Of a stretch of 64,000 bases of DNA, positions 1-13,300 are shown one piece after another (the stretch's first letter is position 1; the number at the start of each line of letters is the position of its first letter). The stretch is from Diadophis punctatus similis. Taxonomy: Eukaryota; Chordata; Lepidosauria; Squamata; Dipsadidae. A program made the position numbers and the translations under genes. The DNA lies in NCBI GenBank assembly GCA_023053685.1, contig JALIGW010000028.1, positions 5,967,501-6,031,500 on the forward strand. The letters run 5' to 3'. Under the pieces are notes generated by a model that searched no databases, was not told the origin of the DNA, and worked only from the letters and a program-made list of their open reading frames with translations.

Positions 1-92
1 GCGCGCAGCGCACCAGTAGCAAGGTAAGCGAGCAACCCGCCCCTGCTGCACAACTATGTTAAACTCTATGACACTTTAGTCATCTGCAATTA

Positions 93-488
93 CAGGTAGT
101 CCTTGACTTACAACAGTTCGCCTAGTGACTGTTCAAAGTTACAACGGCAATGAAAAAAGTGACTTATGACCATTTTTTATACTTATCACCATTGTCGCAT
201 CCCCATGGTCACGTGATTTACATTTGGATGCTTGACAACTGACTCACATTTATAACGGTTGCAGTGTCCCAGAGTTATGTGAACCCTTTTTGCAAACTTC
301 TGACAAGCAAAGTCAATGGGGAAACCGGATTCACTTAACAACCATGTTACCAATTTAACAATTGCAGTGATTTGCTTAGCAAATGTGGCAAGAAAAGTCA
401 TAAAATGGGGCAAAAGTCACTTAACAAATTTCTCACTTAACAACATAAATTTTGGGCTCAATTGTGGTCTTAAGTTGAGGACTACCTG
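93..488. mobile_element. TA-flanked MITE, complete copy (family A)
   Basis: Imperfect terminal inverted repeats (CAGGTAGTCCTTGACTTA at the left; TAAGTTGAGGACTACCTG at the right) are flanked by TA on both sides (91-92, 489-490). The body is about 396 bp with no coding capacity. TA duplication suggests a Tc1/mariner-like mobiliser (inference). A second copy lies at 16208-16628. Confidence 0.75.
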
Positions 489-493
489 TACTA

Positions 494-1439
<946 letters not shown>

Positions 1440-1477
1440 GGTAATATCTAATATTATCTAATAATATCTAATGGTAG

Positions 1478-1637
<160 letters not shown>

Positions 1638-1639
1638 AA

Positions 1640-2546
1640 ATGGTAGATTTGCTCACAAGTGGATGGCATGATTATAAGGCTACACTGAGTTAGGTGTTTT
1701 GCCTGTTGCATAGCATTTTGATCCTAATTTGTTATATTTATCCTTTTCATTATTTGATTGACTCATGAAATACTTATAAATCATTAGTCCTCTTGTGGAT
1801 ATTTGAGGAGAGGCCTAGTATCAAACCCAGGTCAAATGAAGAATCTATGTGCTACAGATGATATGAAAATGACTTCATGTACTTTTTTAGCTGACCAGAA
1901 TGGGTAGAGGAAGGCACATGCACATTGAGATTGGTCTGATTAATATAGGGAACACTATAGGCTGTAGGTTCAGTGATCAAGATGAAGGCATATCTGCTTC
2001 AAAAAGCTATATTAAATACTATAAATAATTTAATATTAAATATCAATATTAAATATTATTAAGATTTTAATTGCTTTAATTAAATTATAAATTAAATTAT
2101 TAGTTTATTTAATTAACACAAAATAATATAGTCTTGATTTACAAATTGAATTCTTTCAATTCAATTTGTAAATTGATCCTAAAATTGAGAAAACAGGAAC
2201 CTGGAATGGTGAGCCGGTTAATAAAAAAAGGCTGAATTGTGGAATACTTGTGGTTAAGTACAGAACATCTGGTGTTTATGAGTAATGCCTTGCATACATT
2301 GCTAACGTAAAGCTGTATTAACTAATAAACTGACATATTTTGTCAAACTTATGTCAGAATACAGTGACTTGCATCTAATTCATTGCTGCTTTCTTAGAAT
2401 TTTGCAAAAAAAATAAAAAGAAAGATCTATGTTGCATAAAATCTTACCTGAACTATAGAGAATGCAAAAGAACTGCCAGAAAAGTAGACATTGCTAGGCC
2501 CTTCCTCCATGTTGTCCCAACCAGCACAGAAAAACCTGATTACTAT
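1640..2546. other. AT-rich non-coding stretch
   Basis: No gene seen. It contains short TTAATATTAAAT repeats at 2010-2110 and an imperfect palindrome at 2140-2172 centred on GAATTCTTTCAATTC. Confidence 0.5.
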
Positions 2547-2554
2547 AGCCTATC

Positions 2555-2976
2555 CAGAGGTGGGTTCCTCCTGGTTCGGACCGGTTTGCCCAAACCGGTA
2601 GCGACCCGCTGGTGATGTCACGATGACATCACGGAACCAGTTTGGTCAGTGCCGGTCCGTGGGCGCCGCCATCTTTTTTTTATTTTTTTTTCTTCTGAGC
2701 ATGTGCAGAAGCAGAGTTTCCGGCACTGTGCATGCGGTCGCCATCTTGTTTTCAGCTCTCTCTTTTTTTCTTCTGAACATGTGCAGAAGCCGAGTTTCCG
2801 GCACTGTGCATGAGGTCACCATCTTTTTTCGGCTTCTTTTTTATTTTTATTTTTATTATTATTATTATTTTCAGATTTTTCGGCACTGCGCATACGCGCA
2901 AGTGGACCCACGAGAAGCGGCCACGAGAAGCGGGAGGAAGCGAACCGGTAGTGAGGTAAGTTAGAACCCACCCCTG
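2555..2976. mobile_element. hAT-type non-autonomous element (family B) with 8-bp target duplication
   Basis: The ends are CAGAGGTGGGTTC and GAACCCACCCCTG. The perfect 8-bp duplication AGCCTATC flanks it at 2547-2554 and 2977-2984. The interior has GAACCGGT-like motifs and a tandem pair of GC-rich units containing GTTTCCGGCACTGTGCATG. No transposase is present. Confidence 0.9.
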
Positions 2977-2999
2977 AGCCTATCATAAACAATTGCACT

Positions 3000-5900
3000 A
3001 ATTTAGCTGAATTATAGTCAACGTTTGTCTGCTTCTTTACTTGAGTGAGCATTATTTTTCCCAATATTTCCAGTAATACACAGCACCATCCTAGGATGTT
3101 CCATTGCTAAACTGATTGCTGCGAATCTATTTGTACAAATGAAAACAGTCAAGTTTGTTTCTGCTTCTTGATTTCATGCACTCTTCTCCTATCTGCCAAA
3201 ATCTCTCCATGTTCTTAGAACATGTGATAACAGCAAATCTAAACCTGGCTTATTTGTGATGCAGCTGTTAGCAGCTGTTGCACTCACCCTCTCTTCTATG
3301 ACAATGCTTCTTAGGCCAATCTGGTTTGTTAAACAGTGTGACTGAAATCCCTTCTCATTTCAAACAAAGTCGAAAAGTCACACTAATTGTTAGAATCAGA
3401 AGTTTCACACTACCGGTAGTTAAAATCACAAAATAACAAAATTAAAAGGAAATGTCAACCTATTCCTGTAAAACAACCATAATCTGCCTGCACTTTATTG
3501 ATACAGGATATCTCCATTTTGCTATAGATTCTCTTTAAAGTAATACAGTTTGCTAATGGATAGATGATCACATGATAGAACTCAAACAGCCAAATGTAGA
3601 GAAACAGATTAATAACTGCCAATAGCTTATGTATGTTATCCACATTATTCTTTGCCCATTTGCTTTATGTTTACAAAAATTCAGGATGTTCAACTATTGA
3701 ATGCTTCAGATAATCATCCACCTCCAAAAATGTTTATTCAAATGATACCTATATTTACAGATTATTGCACGTTTAGAAGAAATGCCGGAAAACATATGAC
3801 TGTACATGCATTGGGTTCCTTCAATATAAGCCCTTAATATGAGGGCATAATGCATATAACAAGCATAAAAATAGTTCTATTAATATTTAAATATAGCTTA
3901 TGGTTAGGAAAGTGCTATTATTATCACTTACATAAATTTGCTGAACAATATAAATATTGATATAACTGGAATATAGAGGAGCTTAACAGTTTTAGATCTG
4001 TAAAACTTTTGCATATACATAAGTAATCCCCAGAAAGAAGTTAATCAGGAGATCTTTATTTAGAAGTCCTATTGCAACATGAACATAAGACAAGAATATT
4101 AATTATGAGACAAATTTTCCTGAAACAATACACAAAGAATTAATGAAGTAGATTTTACCAATGTTGTTTAGGTTGGGTAGAACATCACTCTCCATTCATA
4201 TCTTCATCTTTCAGCTCATCTGCACAGAAATAAATCCATTCCTGGATTAATGAAAGGTCTTTAGTATTCAACTTGAAAATATAAATTTTGAATTTTGTTG
4301 CTCAGAAGAACTCTCATCATCACCATCTCAATATTTTGCTACACTACACAGTTCTATAACCACACATTTTTATAATGTATGTAGAATTTTATCTATAGAT
4401 GTACAGTATATTTGTATATGTGCTAGTCAAAGTATAATAAAGTTTACCTATCTATCTTATTTAAACTCTGCCAGTCAATACGGATATTAGTAAGAGCATT
4501 CCTTTTCATATGATCTCTATGCAATATTGGAGGAGCCAGAGGTACTTTGACAAATTTCATAAATTATATTGCAATGACCTCCATTCTTAATCTTTTCCCC
4601 AGAGACATTAATTGCAAATCTGTTATCACACAATAAATTATTCTACTTGTTATCACTTAAAACAGGAGTATTTAAAGGCTATTATGCACCATGCTGGAAA
4701 TACTCTAAAAAGTATGCAAGACTCAGACAAAAATACTTAATTATATTTAATTCAGTGAAAGCTAAAAACTCTCAGGGAGCCTTAAAAATATTCTTAATTC
4801 TCCAAATAAATAAAATTTCAATGGCTCAAGCAGCTCCAGAGGAAGAGAGGAATTAGTTAAAATCAATCTCATCCACTAGATCTAAATTCAAGAGTGGAAA
4901 GAATAAGTCTTGCTTTTCATAGATAGAATTTGGATTTAAGCCATAGATCTGAGTACCACAGAAATAGTTTAAAAGACCACTTTTTACATTTTATCTACAT
5001 CCAGGTTCAACAGAATAACGTTAAAGGTTGAACAATATGTATCAATTTAAAATTCTCTCCGTAAGTATAAGACACGTTTTCACGTTTTTTTAAAACTACA
5101 GAATCTTTTAAACTATAGAGTCACTGTGTGTGAGTTAGGTGGTCACATAAATCTGTTTAATAAATAAAAAATAAAACATCATCTGTTATCAATTCAGATA
5201 TCTATTGTTTATTTCTAGATAACTGGGATATTATGAATTCTGATGAAGAATTCAGGATAATTTTAGACAAGTTTGGCATTTTATCTAATAGAATAATAAT
5301 ATCAAAAGATTATCCGGGTTTGAAGGAGGAGAAACAAATACCGACTCAACTCAAGAGAGACAGAATGGCTGCAAATACAAATGGCATTGTGTTGGACTCA
5401 CACTGAAAAATGAAATGGTATTCAAAATAATAAGCACCCTTCAATGTTCAATAATGTATATCTATCTTCAGAGCATGTGTAACTATATTTATTTACATCT
5501 ATTCTTCATTATCATTTTATTCCCACTCTTGCTATTGCTTTCAACTTTGGCTATTTTAGATTGCTAATTTCTCATGTATCAGACCTGCCCATTATAAGAA
5601 ATTACATAATGTTCTAATCTGTGCAGTCTATGTTATCATTTGCATCTGCTAATATTAAAGATATCAACATGATATATTTAATAAAATATTTGAAATCACT
5701 GAGCGAAAAGATCTGAGCAAACAGTTCTGGACACTACTTCTGAGGCACAGGTAAATTTAAATAACATGGAAACATTACTGTCTATGTGACTGAGGATCTA
5801 TCCTATCATTAGTAATATATCCCTAGGGCATGAATGGATAAATCTAGACTTCATCTTGGTGCAGCTAAGACCAGTATATTTATTAGGGCAAAGAGATTTA

Positions 5901-6310
5901 ACCAAAGCATAGTTAACATTAGTAGTAGAACCAAGGGAGACATGGAGAGAACCAACTAAATCTATTTGTTATCCATGTTCCTCTCTCTCTCCCTTCCCCT
6001 CCCCTTCCACTTTTTTCCATCTTCTGCCTTATACAATCCCTTTTTCAACAACTGCATTGTTTCAGAGAAACCACCCTGTTCAATGGCATTTAATCCATTA
6101 ATTTTAATCACAGGTTTTGACAATGGAAACACAATGGAAACACAGTATGAATCCATTCATACTGACACATTTTTTTTTTAAAAAAAGAAAAGAAATGGTG
6201 AAAGAAGAGTATATTAACTAAGCAAAACATTTTCAAGGGGGAAAAACCCCAAGAAAATCCAGTTGCCTTTTGAAAAGCACCTTTGGGATAACCATGACTT
6301 AATGACTGAC
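3000..6310. other. Intergenic DNA downstream of FSIP1
   Basis: Largely unique-looking AT-rich sequence. No exon, RNA gene or clear repeat recognised. It may hold FSIP1 3' UTR at its right end. Confidence 0.5.
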
Positions 6311-6315
6311 ATATA

Positions 6316-6432
6316 CCGTATTTTTTGGAGTATAAGACACACCTTTCCCCCCCTAAAAGAGGGTGGAAATGTTGGTGCGTCTTATATACCGAATACAGCC
6401 ATTTTTGGCCTCCCGAAACCCCGCCCTCGCAT
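6316..6432 (-). mobile_element. End fragment of a TA-flanked DNA transposon (family C)
   Basis: Begins CCGTATTTTTTGGAGTATAA after TA. It matches the reverse complement of the right end of the complete copy at 9109-10050, including the AAAGAGGGTG block and the internal GTGCGTCTTATA. The other end is missing. Confidence 0.75.
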
Positions 6433-6828
6433 CCCATTTTGACAAGGTACCGTTAATAGTTACACATTCTCCTCTTCTATGATTTTGAGCTTTTTATATT
6501 AAAAATGGTATCAGCTGATATTTTTTGAAACTTTTGTACAATTTTATCAAAGTAAAAAACACAAGGAACATACTTGCCCATGAAGTCGTAACAAATGCCT
6601 ATCCCACCTTATCACTAACTGACAAAAACATTATTTTTGGTACCTTTCAAAAGAGAACTGGTACCATTGCTATTTATGTCAGTTTAAAAATGTCAGAAAA
6701 CATTTTGAAATGGTCTGCTATTCTCAACATCATTCTGTGCTTTTGCACATAACCAGCATAACCATCAAACATTAGTGCATATGTTTGATGAAATCCTGCT
6801 TGACTTGTCTGGGCTTTTATAATCATAA

Positions 6829-7371
6829 TCAAATGCTTAGTCTAAAACGTTTATTAACAGCCTCACCTCCTCTGGTTTTTAGTGGTATGCTAGGAATGCT
6901 GGCATCTGTGGAAAGTTCATTGTTCATGCTGACACAATAAAAAGCTTCATCAAGAAAAGGAGACGTTTTCATGTTGTCTGTACTGAGAACCTTTGACATG
7001 AAGAAATCTTCAGAGCCATTAGCAGTGTCTGGTGCCTCCTCTTGGTCTTCTTCATTTCCCTTTTTCTCCGACATGGGAAATTCAAAAAACGTCTTGCTGG
7101 GATTACAGCAGGAGTCCATTTTTTCCTTTGAAAATGTATCTTTATACTCATCTTCAAGCATTTCCTCGTTTGCTGGTAGTTGAATATCATCTAACACTTC
7201 ATTCCTAGAGACTGGCATGTTCTCTTCAAAGATGTCACAAGGGCTCATCCTCTCAACAGAATTTTCCTGACAACTGGTCAGATTAAGATCACATCCTCTT
7301 CTTAGGCTTTGCATACAGTCTTCCAGAAGGGCTTTAAGTTGCTCTTCTGAGAGGCAAGGAGGTACATCTGG
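6829..7371 (-). CDS. FSIP1: FSIP1 terminal coding exon 11 (residues 424-603 and stop)
   Basis: 543 nt including the TGA stop at 6831-6829, preceded by acceptor TTTTCGCAG. It begins PDVPPCLSEEQLKALLEDC (human CLSEEQLKCLLDEC). A long acidic stretch of low conservation follows. It ends with a C-terminal block containing DFFMSKVLSTDNM and PFLDEAFYCVS (human DYFMSKTLG and PSFLDDPLYGIS). The open frame extending upstream to 7446 is intronic. No downstream polyadenylation site could be fixed. On the minus strand ATTAAA occurs at 6094-6089 and AATAAA at 5884-5879; either could serve. Confidence 0.95.
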   Translation of the reverse strand, partial: PDVPPCLSEEQLKALLEDCMQSLRRGCDLNLTSCQENSVERMSPCDIFEENMPVSRNEVLDDIQLPANEEMLEDEYKDTFSKEKMDSCCNPSKTFFEFPMSEKKGNEEDQEEAPDTANGSEDFFMSKVLSTDNMKTSPFLDEAFYCVSMNNELSTDASIPSIPLKTRGGEAVNKRFRLSI

Positions 7372-10300
7372 CTGCGAAAATAAGGGGAAAATTCCACCCA
7401 TCAAAATGAAGCGACAAATCATTTCATCATAAAACAGCACAGACAAAATAATGGTAGCATTGATCCCTGATGCTAAAGGTCATAAATTAAGATCCGAAAG
7501 AAATGAACCATGGTCAGATTATGAATCAAGGCATTTTCAGTGTGATCTGTTATTAGAAATACACTTGTCGCCTTTGATTTTTTTTTAAAAAAAAGCATAC
7601 ACAAATTTTCTAGAACAATGAAATGAAGTGATCCTGAGAAAGAACACCTCACAAGATAGCCTACTGACAATATGAGATCCCATTGTTAATTTAGATTTTA
7701 TCTCTTTTTTTCACTGAACTATCAATATACAGTATTTCAAATGAATGCTACCTTAAGTTTAATGTATACTTTAAGAAGGATTCAAATGTTAATTCCTAAT
7801 AGATATTTTATGGGGAGGGGGACGATGGCTCAGTGGTTAAAGACGCTGAGTTTGTCAGCTGGAAAGCTGACATCCCGGGTTCAAGACCCAAACGCTATGG
7901 AAGGGGTGAGCTTCCGTTCCTTGTCCCAGCTCATAGCAGTTCGAAAGCATGCAAATGAGTGTAGATAAATGGGTACCACTTCTGAGGGAAGGTAACAGCA
8001 ATCCGTGTGCCTTTGGTGCATAGTCATGCTGGCCACATGACCATGAAACTGTCTTTGGACAATGCTGGCTCCCTCGGCCAAGAAACAGAAATGAGCACCA
8101 TGTCCTAGAGTCAGACACGACTGGACAGGGAAACCTTTAACTTTACCTTTAGATATTTTGTAGAAATTACTGACAAAATATTCATGGCAGGCCAAAATCC
8201 CTAAATAATTTTGCTCAGATTTAGACTGCTTTTTGATAGTGTCTTTAAACTACTAGATTTTCAACTCTAACCATTGTGCTTTCATTCTAACACCTATATT
8301 TCTATGGACTGAGAACTTGTCTAAATATTATCTTTCAATTACTCTCTAATTGCATCCAACATCTGATGTCTTTGAAAAATTGGAACTTTGAACACCAACA
8401 TCTAATAAAAGGGGATGTTCTTTTCCAGCTCGAAAGTTTTTAGACATATTAGTTATTAATAGGTAAGCAGTTTGGTCCCAAAATTACAGGAGAAATTGAA
8501 GCTGTGGTATAATCAAAATGTGAAGATAGCAGCAAAGATATTTTTATTGGAAAGCCTGGGTCAAGCATGGGAAAATACGTTAAATCAGTTTATTTATAAT
8601 GGTTGTTTTAAAAACTTTGAAATATTATATTCTGCATATAGCTCCTGCTGAGCAATCTATATAAATGAAAATGAATGTACAACTTAGTATGGTCCAGATG
8701 CCTTGGGAAATTTTCTTATAAGATCCAGTGCTGGAAATGAAACCAACCATTCAGTTTTACTTGGAATTAAAGAAATAAGATGAAGGTTAGTATTGATTAT
8801 CTATCAGAAGTGTAAAATAAAGAATTGGAATATCCAATTTTAGAAAATCAATGGATCCAAGACTGAAAAAAATGAAAAGCATACTCTTTATGATTTAAGA
8901 ATAAGCTAATTCATCAGCAAATACTGTGTTGTGTTTATTCCTACAAGTTATACATAGCTGACTTTGTACATGGTAGCAGCTGCTAGGATTCTCCATGCTT
9001 CTCATTGGAAATTATGAACAATGCCTTCCTGGCAAATTAAGTTATGACAACATACATCAATATTAAAACTTACCACATACCCCCTAAACATACCTGATCT
9101 ACAATTTACTGTATTTTTCGGAGTATAAGACGCACCTTAGTTTTGGGGGAGGAAAACAAGGAAAAAAGACCTCTGCCTCCAAGCAATTTGCCAAACAGCA
9201 AACAGCAAACAGTATAGATGATATACACTGTTTGCTGTGTATTTCTGTGCATGTGTCCCTGACCCATAGAAATAGTAAAGAATTGGAGAAATGTACATTA
9301 TGCCAGAAAGTTTTCTTAAATGTAGTCCCACTAACTCCTCCCAATTATTTAAATAGATCTACTCCAAGGTAAGTCAGGATTTAACTCTAATACTAAACAG
9401 GACACTGTTACATTTCAGACTATACTTTTACAGAGCTGTTAAAATTAATTAAAATTTCTGGAAGTATACATTATTCTCTATTATTTAAAAGAAGATACAA
9501 TAGCACTGAGCCTCTTCAGAGCAAGCATTTATTTTAAAAAGCTTCTTTATTTTGTTAAGTTGTCTAGAACAGGGGTCTCCAACCTTGGCAACTTTAAGAC
9601 TTGTGGACTTCAACTCCCAGAATTCCACAGCCAGCAAAGCAAATAATAAAGCAGTAAGCAAAGCAAATAATAAAGCAGTCTTTAAAAAATAAGTCTAATA
9701 ATTTGAACATTCTACAGACATTTATAGTTATTCACTTATCCCCTTGCATCCAGTTCAGCAGAAAATAAAAATCTGCGTGTCTCTCCCAGCTATTTGCCTC
9801 TTTGCAGCTAGTTTCAGGTTCATTTTAGCACGTGGTAAATCAGCTGGGGGTCGGGAAGCTGCTAAGGACTTGCTTGTCTTAACAGGCTCTTCCCTGTTTG
9901 CTGCAAAGCAGGTAAATTGCTGGAAGACAGAGGCCAAATGGTGGGGGTGGATGGGTGGGTGGGGCTACATTCGGTGTATAAGACGCACCCAAGTTTTCAC
10001 CCTCTTTTGGGGGGGGTAAAAAGGTGCATCTTATACTCTGAAAAATATGGTAACTCAATATGGAAACCATTTTTCAACTATAATCTTCGTTGAAGATTAA
10101 TTATCACATCTGTTACCACATCTCAGTTACCACATCTGAACTTTGAATTTTCCTGACCTTGTATTCAACTTTTTAAACTTGCAAAATTTTCTACATTAGT
10201 CAGAAATTACTGTAATTCTTTTACTTCATTTTGTAATGTATATAGTAATATTGGTCACAGTTGTTAACAGAACCTAATTCTAACACTGTCTAAGTTTAAT

Positions 10301-13300
10301 GCCAGTTTAAATCTTCAACTTAATATAAAAGGCATTTCAATATGCAAATGGGAAAAATGTCATGAAATGTCACGTGATGGCAACGTGATGCGGCGAGTTT
10401 GACACCCATGGTCTAGGACAGTGATGACGAACCTTTTTTGGCTCGGGTGCCAAAAGGGTGCGCACACGCGTGCCCACACCCATAATGCAATGCCCTACCC
10501 CCCGTGCATGCGCACAACTCCCACGCTGCCCCCCTGCGCATGCGCACAGGCCTTACTGAAGCCTCCGGACTTCTAGTAGGCCCGTTGGGCTGTTTTTCAC
10601 TCTCCCCAGGGTTCAGGAAAGCCTCCTGAAGCCTGGGGAGAGTGAAAACGGCCAAAAATAAGGCCAAAAATCAGCTGGCCAGTGCACACATGCGTGCTGG
10701 AGCTGACATAGGGCAATGCCTTGCATGCCCTCAGATATGGCTCCACGCGTGCCATAGGTTCGCCATCACTGGTCTAGGACAAAAGTACATTTTAATTAAT
10801 CAGGAGAAGTGCTAGAAATGTAAAAACTGAATAAATTCTATCACCCTTTCAGGTGGCTACTCAAAAAATGATTAAACCCACTGTAACTGTTTTGATTGAC
10901 CTTCTATTTAATTAAAAATATTTCTACCAACATTTTATTATTTATATTGACATAAAATGAATGACATTTCTTACTTAAAAATCAATCAAAGTATATAACT
11001 AAAATGTTTGCATAATAAATGGCAACTAAATAAAACATACTAACAGTTCAATATCAACTAAATCAATAACATCTATAAACCAGTTAATTCAATATGTAGT
11101 ACAGCAACATTGAAAAATTAGATGAAAGTGATGGCTAGTAAATTCCTACTTAAGAGATAGAATGGGCTGATTTCCACAAGTAAGCTATTCCCCCACTTAG
11201 GCACCAAACAGACAAAGCCTTGTTTGGGATGGTCAGGCCTTATCTATAAAATGTTCTGTTTATACTCCTGAAAAATTTCAAGTTCTACTTATCTAACTTA
11301 AAATCAGAACATTGAATGTTTTAGGAATATTACCAATTCTTTCAGTAAATCAGTATTGGATTCAATTCAGCCAATCATTTCAATTCACCCAATCAACCTT
11401 GGGTTCACTGGGAAATATTTATATGTATACTGAACAACAACATGAAAATTAATGGAGCTTAAAGGTTTTGACTGGTGGGGTCTTGAAACTACATGGTCAT
11501 GGTTGGATAAATTTGAGGAGATGCTATAAAAGATAAAGATGAAAAGTTAAAAGCATAAACGGCAATATATTAGGCTTTGTTAGGATGGAGGAGGCAAAAA
11601 TGGTTTCATGAATAGTTATCTTGAAAGGAATTGATGTGAGGATTTTGTTGTTGTTATTAGTCGTGAAGTCATGTCCGACCCATCGCGACCCCATGGACAA
11701 CGTTCCTCCAGGCCAGCGGTTCTCAACCTGGGGGTCGCGATCCCTTTGGGGGCTGAACGACCCTTTCACAGGGGTCGGGAGACTTCACCCGTACGCAGCC
11801 ATTTGGGTTCTTTTACCTTCTGTGCATGCGCAGAACACTTTGCGCAGAACGCTTTGCGCATGTGCAGAGGGTAAAAGAACCCAAATGCCAGCGGCGGGGG
11901 GACACGGCAGTGGGCGTGGGTCGCGGCGGGGTCGCAGGGGCAGGGCGGGGGTCGCAGCATTAGGAAGGTTGAGAACCACTGCTCTAGGCCTTTCTGTCCT
12001 CTACCATACCCCGGAGTCCATTTAAGCTCACGCCAACTGCTTCAGTGACTCAATCCAGCCACCTCATTCTCTGTTGTCCCCTTCTTCTTTTGCCTTCAAT
12101 CTTTCCCAGCATTAGGCTCTTCTCCAGTGAGTCCTTCCTTCTATTAGGTGGCCAAAATATTTGAGTTTCATCTTCAGGATCTGGCCTTCTAAAGAGCAGT
12201 CAGAGTTGATTTCCTCTAGGACTGACCGGTTTGATCGCCTTGCAGTCCAACACCATAGTTCAAAGGCCTCAATTCTTTGGTGCTCAGCCTTCCTTATGGT
12301 CCAACTTCACAGCCATACATTGCAACTGGGAAACCATAACCTTGACTATAAGCACTTTTGTTGGCAGGGTGATGTTTCTGCTTTTTAGTATGCTATCTAG
12401 CTTTGCCATGGCTTTCCTCCCCAGGAGCAAGCATCTTTTAATTTCTTGGCTGCAGTCCCCATATGCGGTGATCTTGGAGCCCAGGAAAATAAAATCTGTC
12501 ACTACCTCCATTTCTTCCCCATCTTTGCATGAAACGTTCCCTTCATATCTCCAATTTTCTTGAAGAGGTCTCTGGTCTTCCCTATTCTATTGTTTTCTTC
12601 TATTTCTTTGCACTGTTCATTTCAGAAGGCATTCTTATCTTTTCAAGCTACTCTCTGGAATTCTGCATTCAATTGGGTGTATCTTTCTCCCTTGCCTTCT
12701 CCCTTCCCTTCTTTCCTCAGCTATTTGTAAAGCTTCCTCAGACAGCCATTTGTTTTCTTGCATTTCTTTTTCTTTGGGATGGTTTTAGTTGCTACCTCTT
12801 GTACAATGTTGCAAACCTCCGTCCATAGTTTTTCAGGCACTCTGTCTATCAGATCTAATTCCTTAAATCTATTTGTCACCTCTACTGTATATTCATCAGG
12901 GATATGATTTAGTTCATACCTGAGTGGCCTAGTGCTTTTCCCTACTTTCTTCAATTTAAGCCTAAATTTTGCAACGAGAAGCTCATGATCTGAGCCACAG
13001 TCAGCTCCTGATCTTGTTTTTACTGACTTTATAGAGCTTCTCCATCTTTGGCTACAGAGCACATAGTCAATCTGATTTCTGTGTTGACCGTCTGGTGGTG
13101 TCCATGTGTAGAGTCATCTCTTCGGTTGTTGGAAAAGAGTGTTTGCTATGACCATCGTATTCGCTTGACCAAATTCTACCAGCCTATGCCCTGCTTCATA
13201 ACTTGCGGTTATCTTTTGGCTTCCTACTTTAGCATTCCAATCCCCCATGATGAACGTAAGGACGTTCAATTATCAACTATTCAGGGGAATCTAAAAGGAA

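Noticed and set aside
7819..7900. Possible tRNA gene
   Set aside because: Box A and B-like motifs belong to a SINE head; the sequence continues into a BovB-type tail. The same reasoning applies at 24008, 54526 and 58689.
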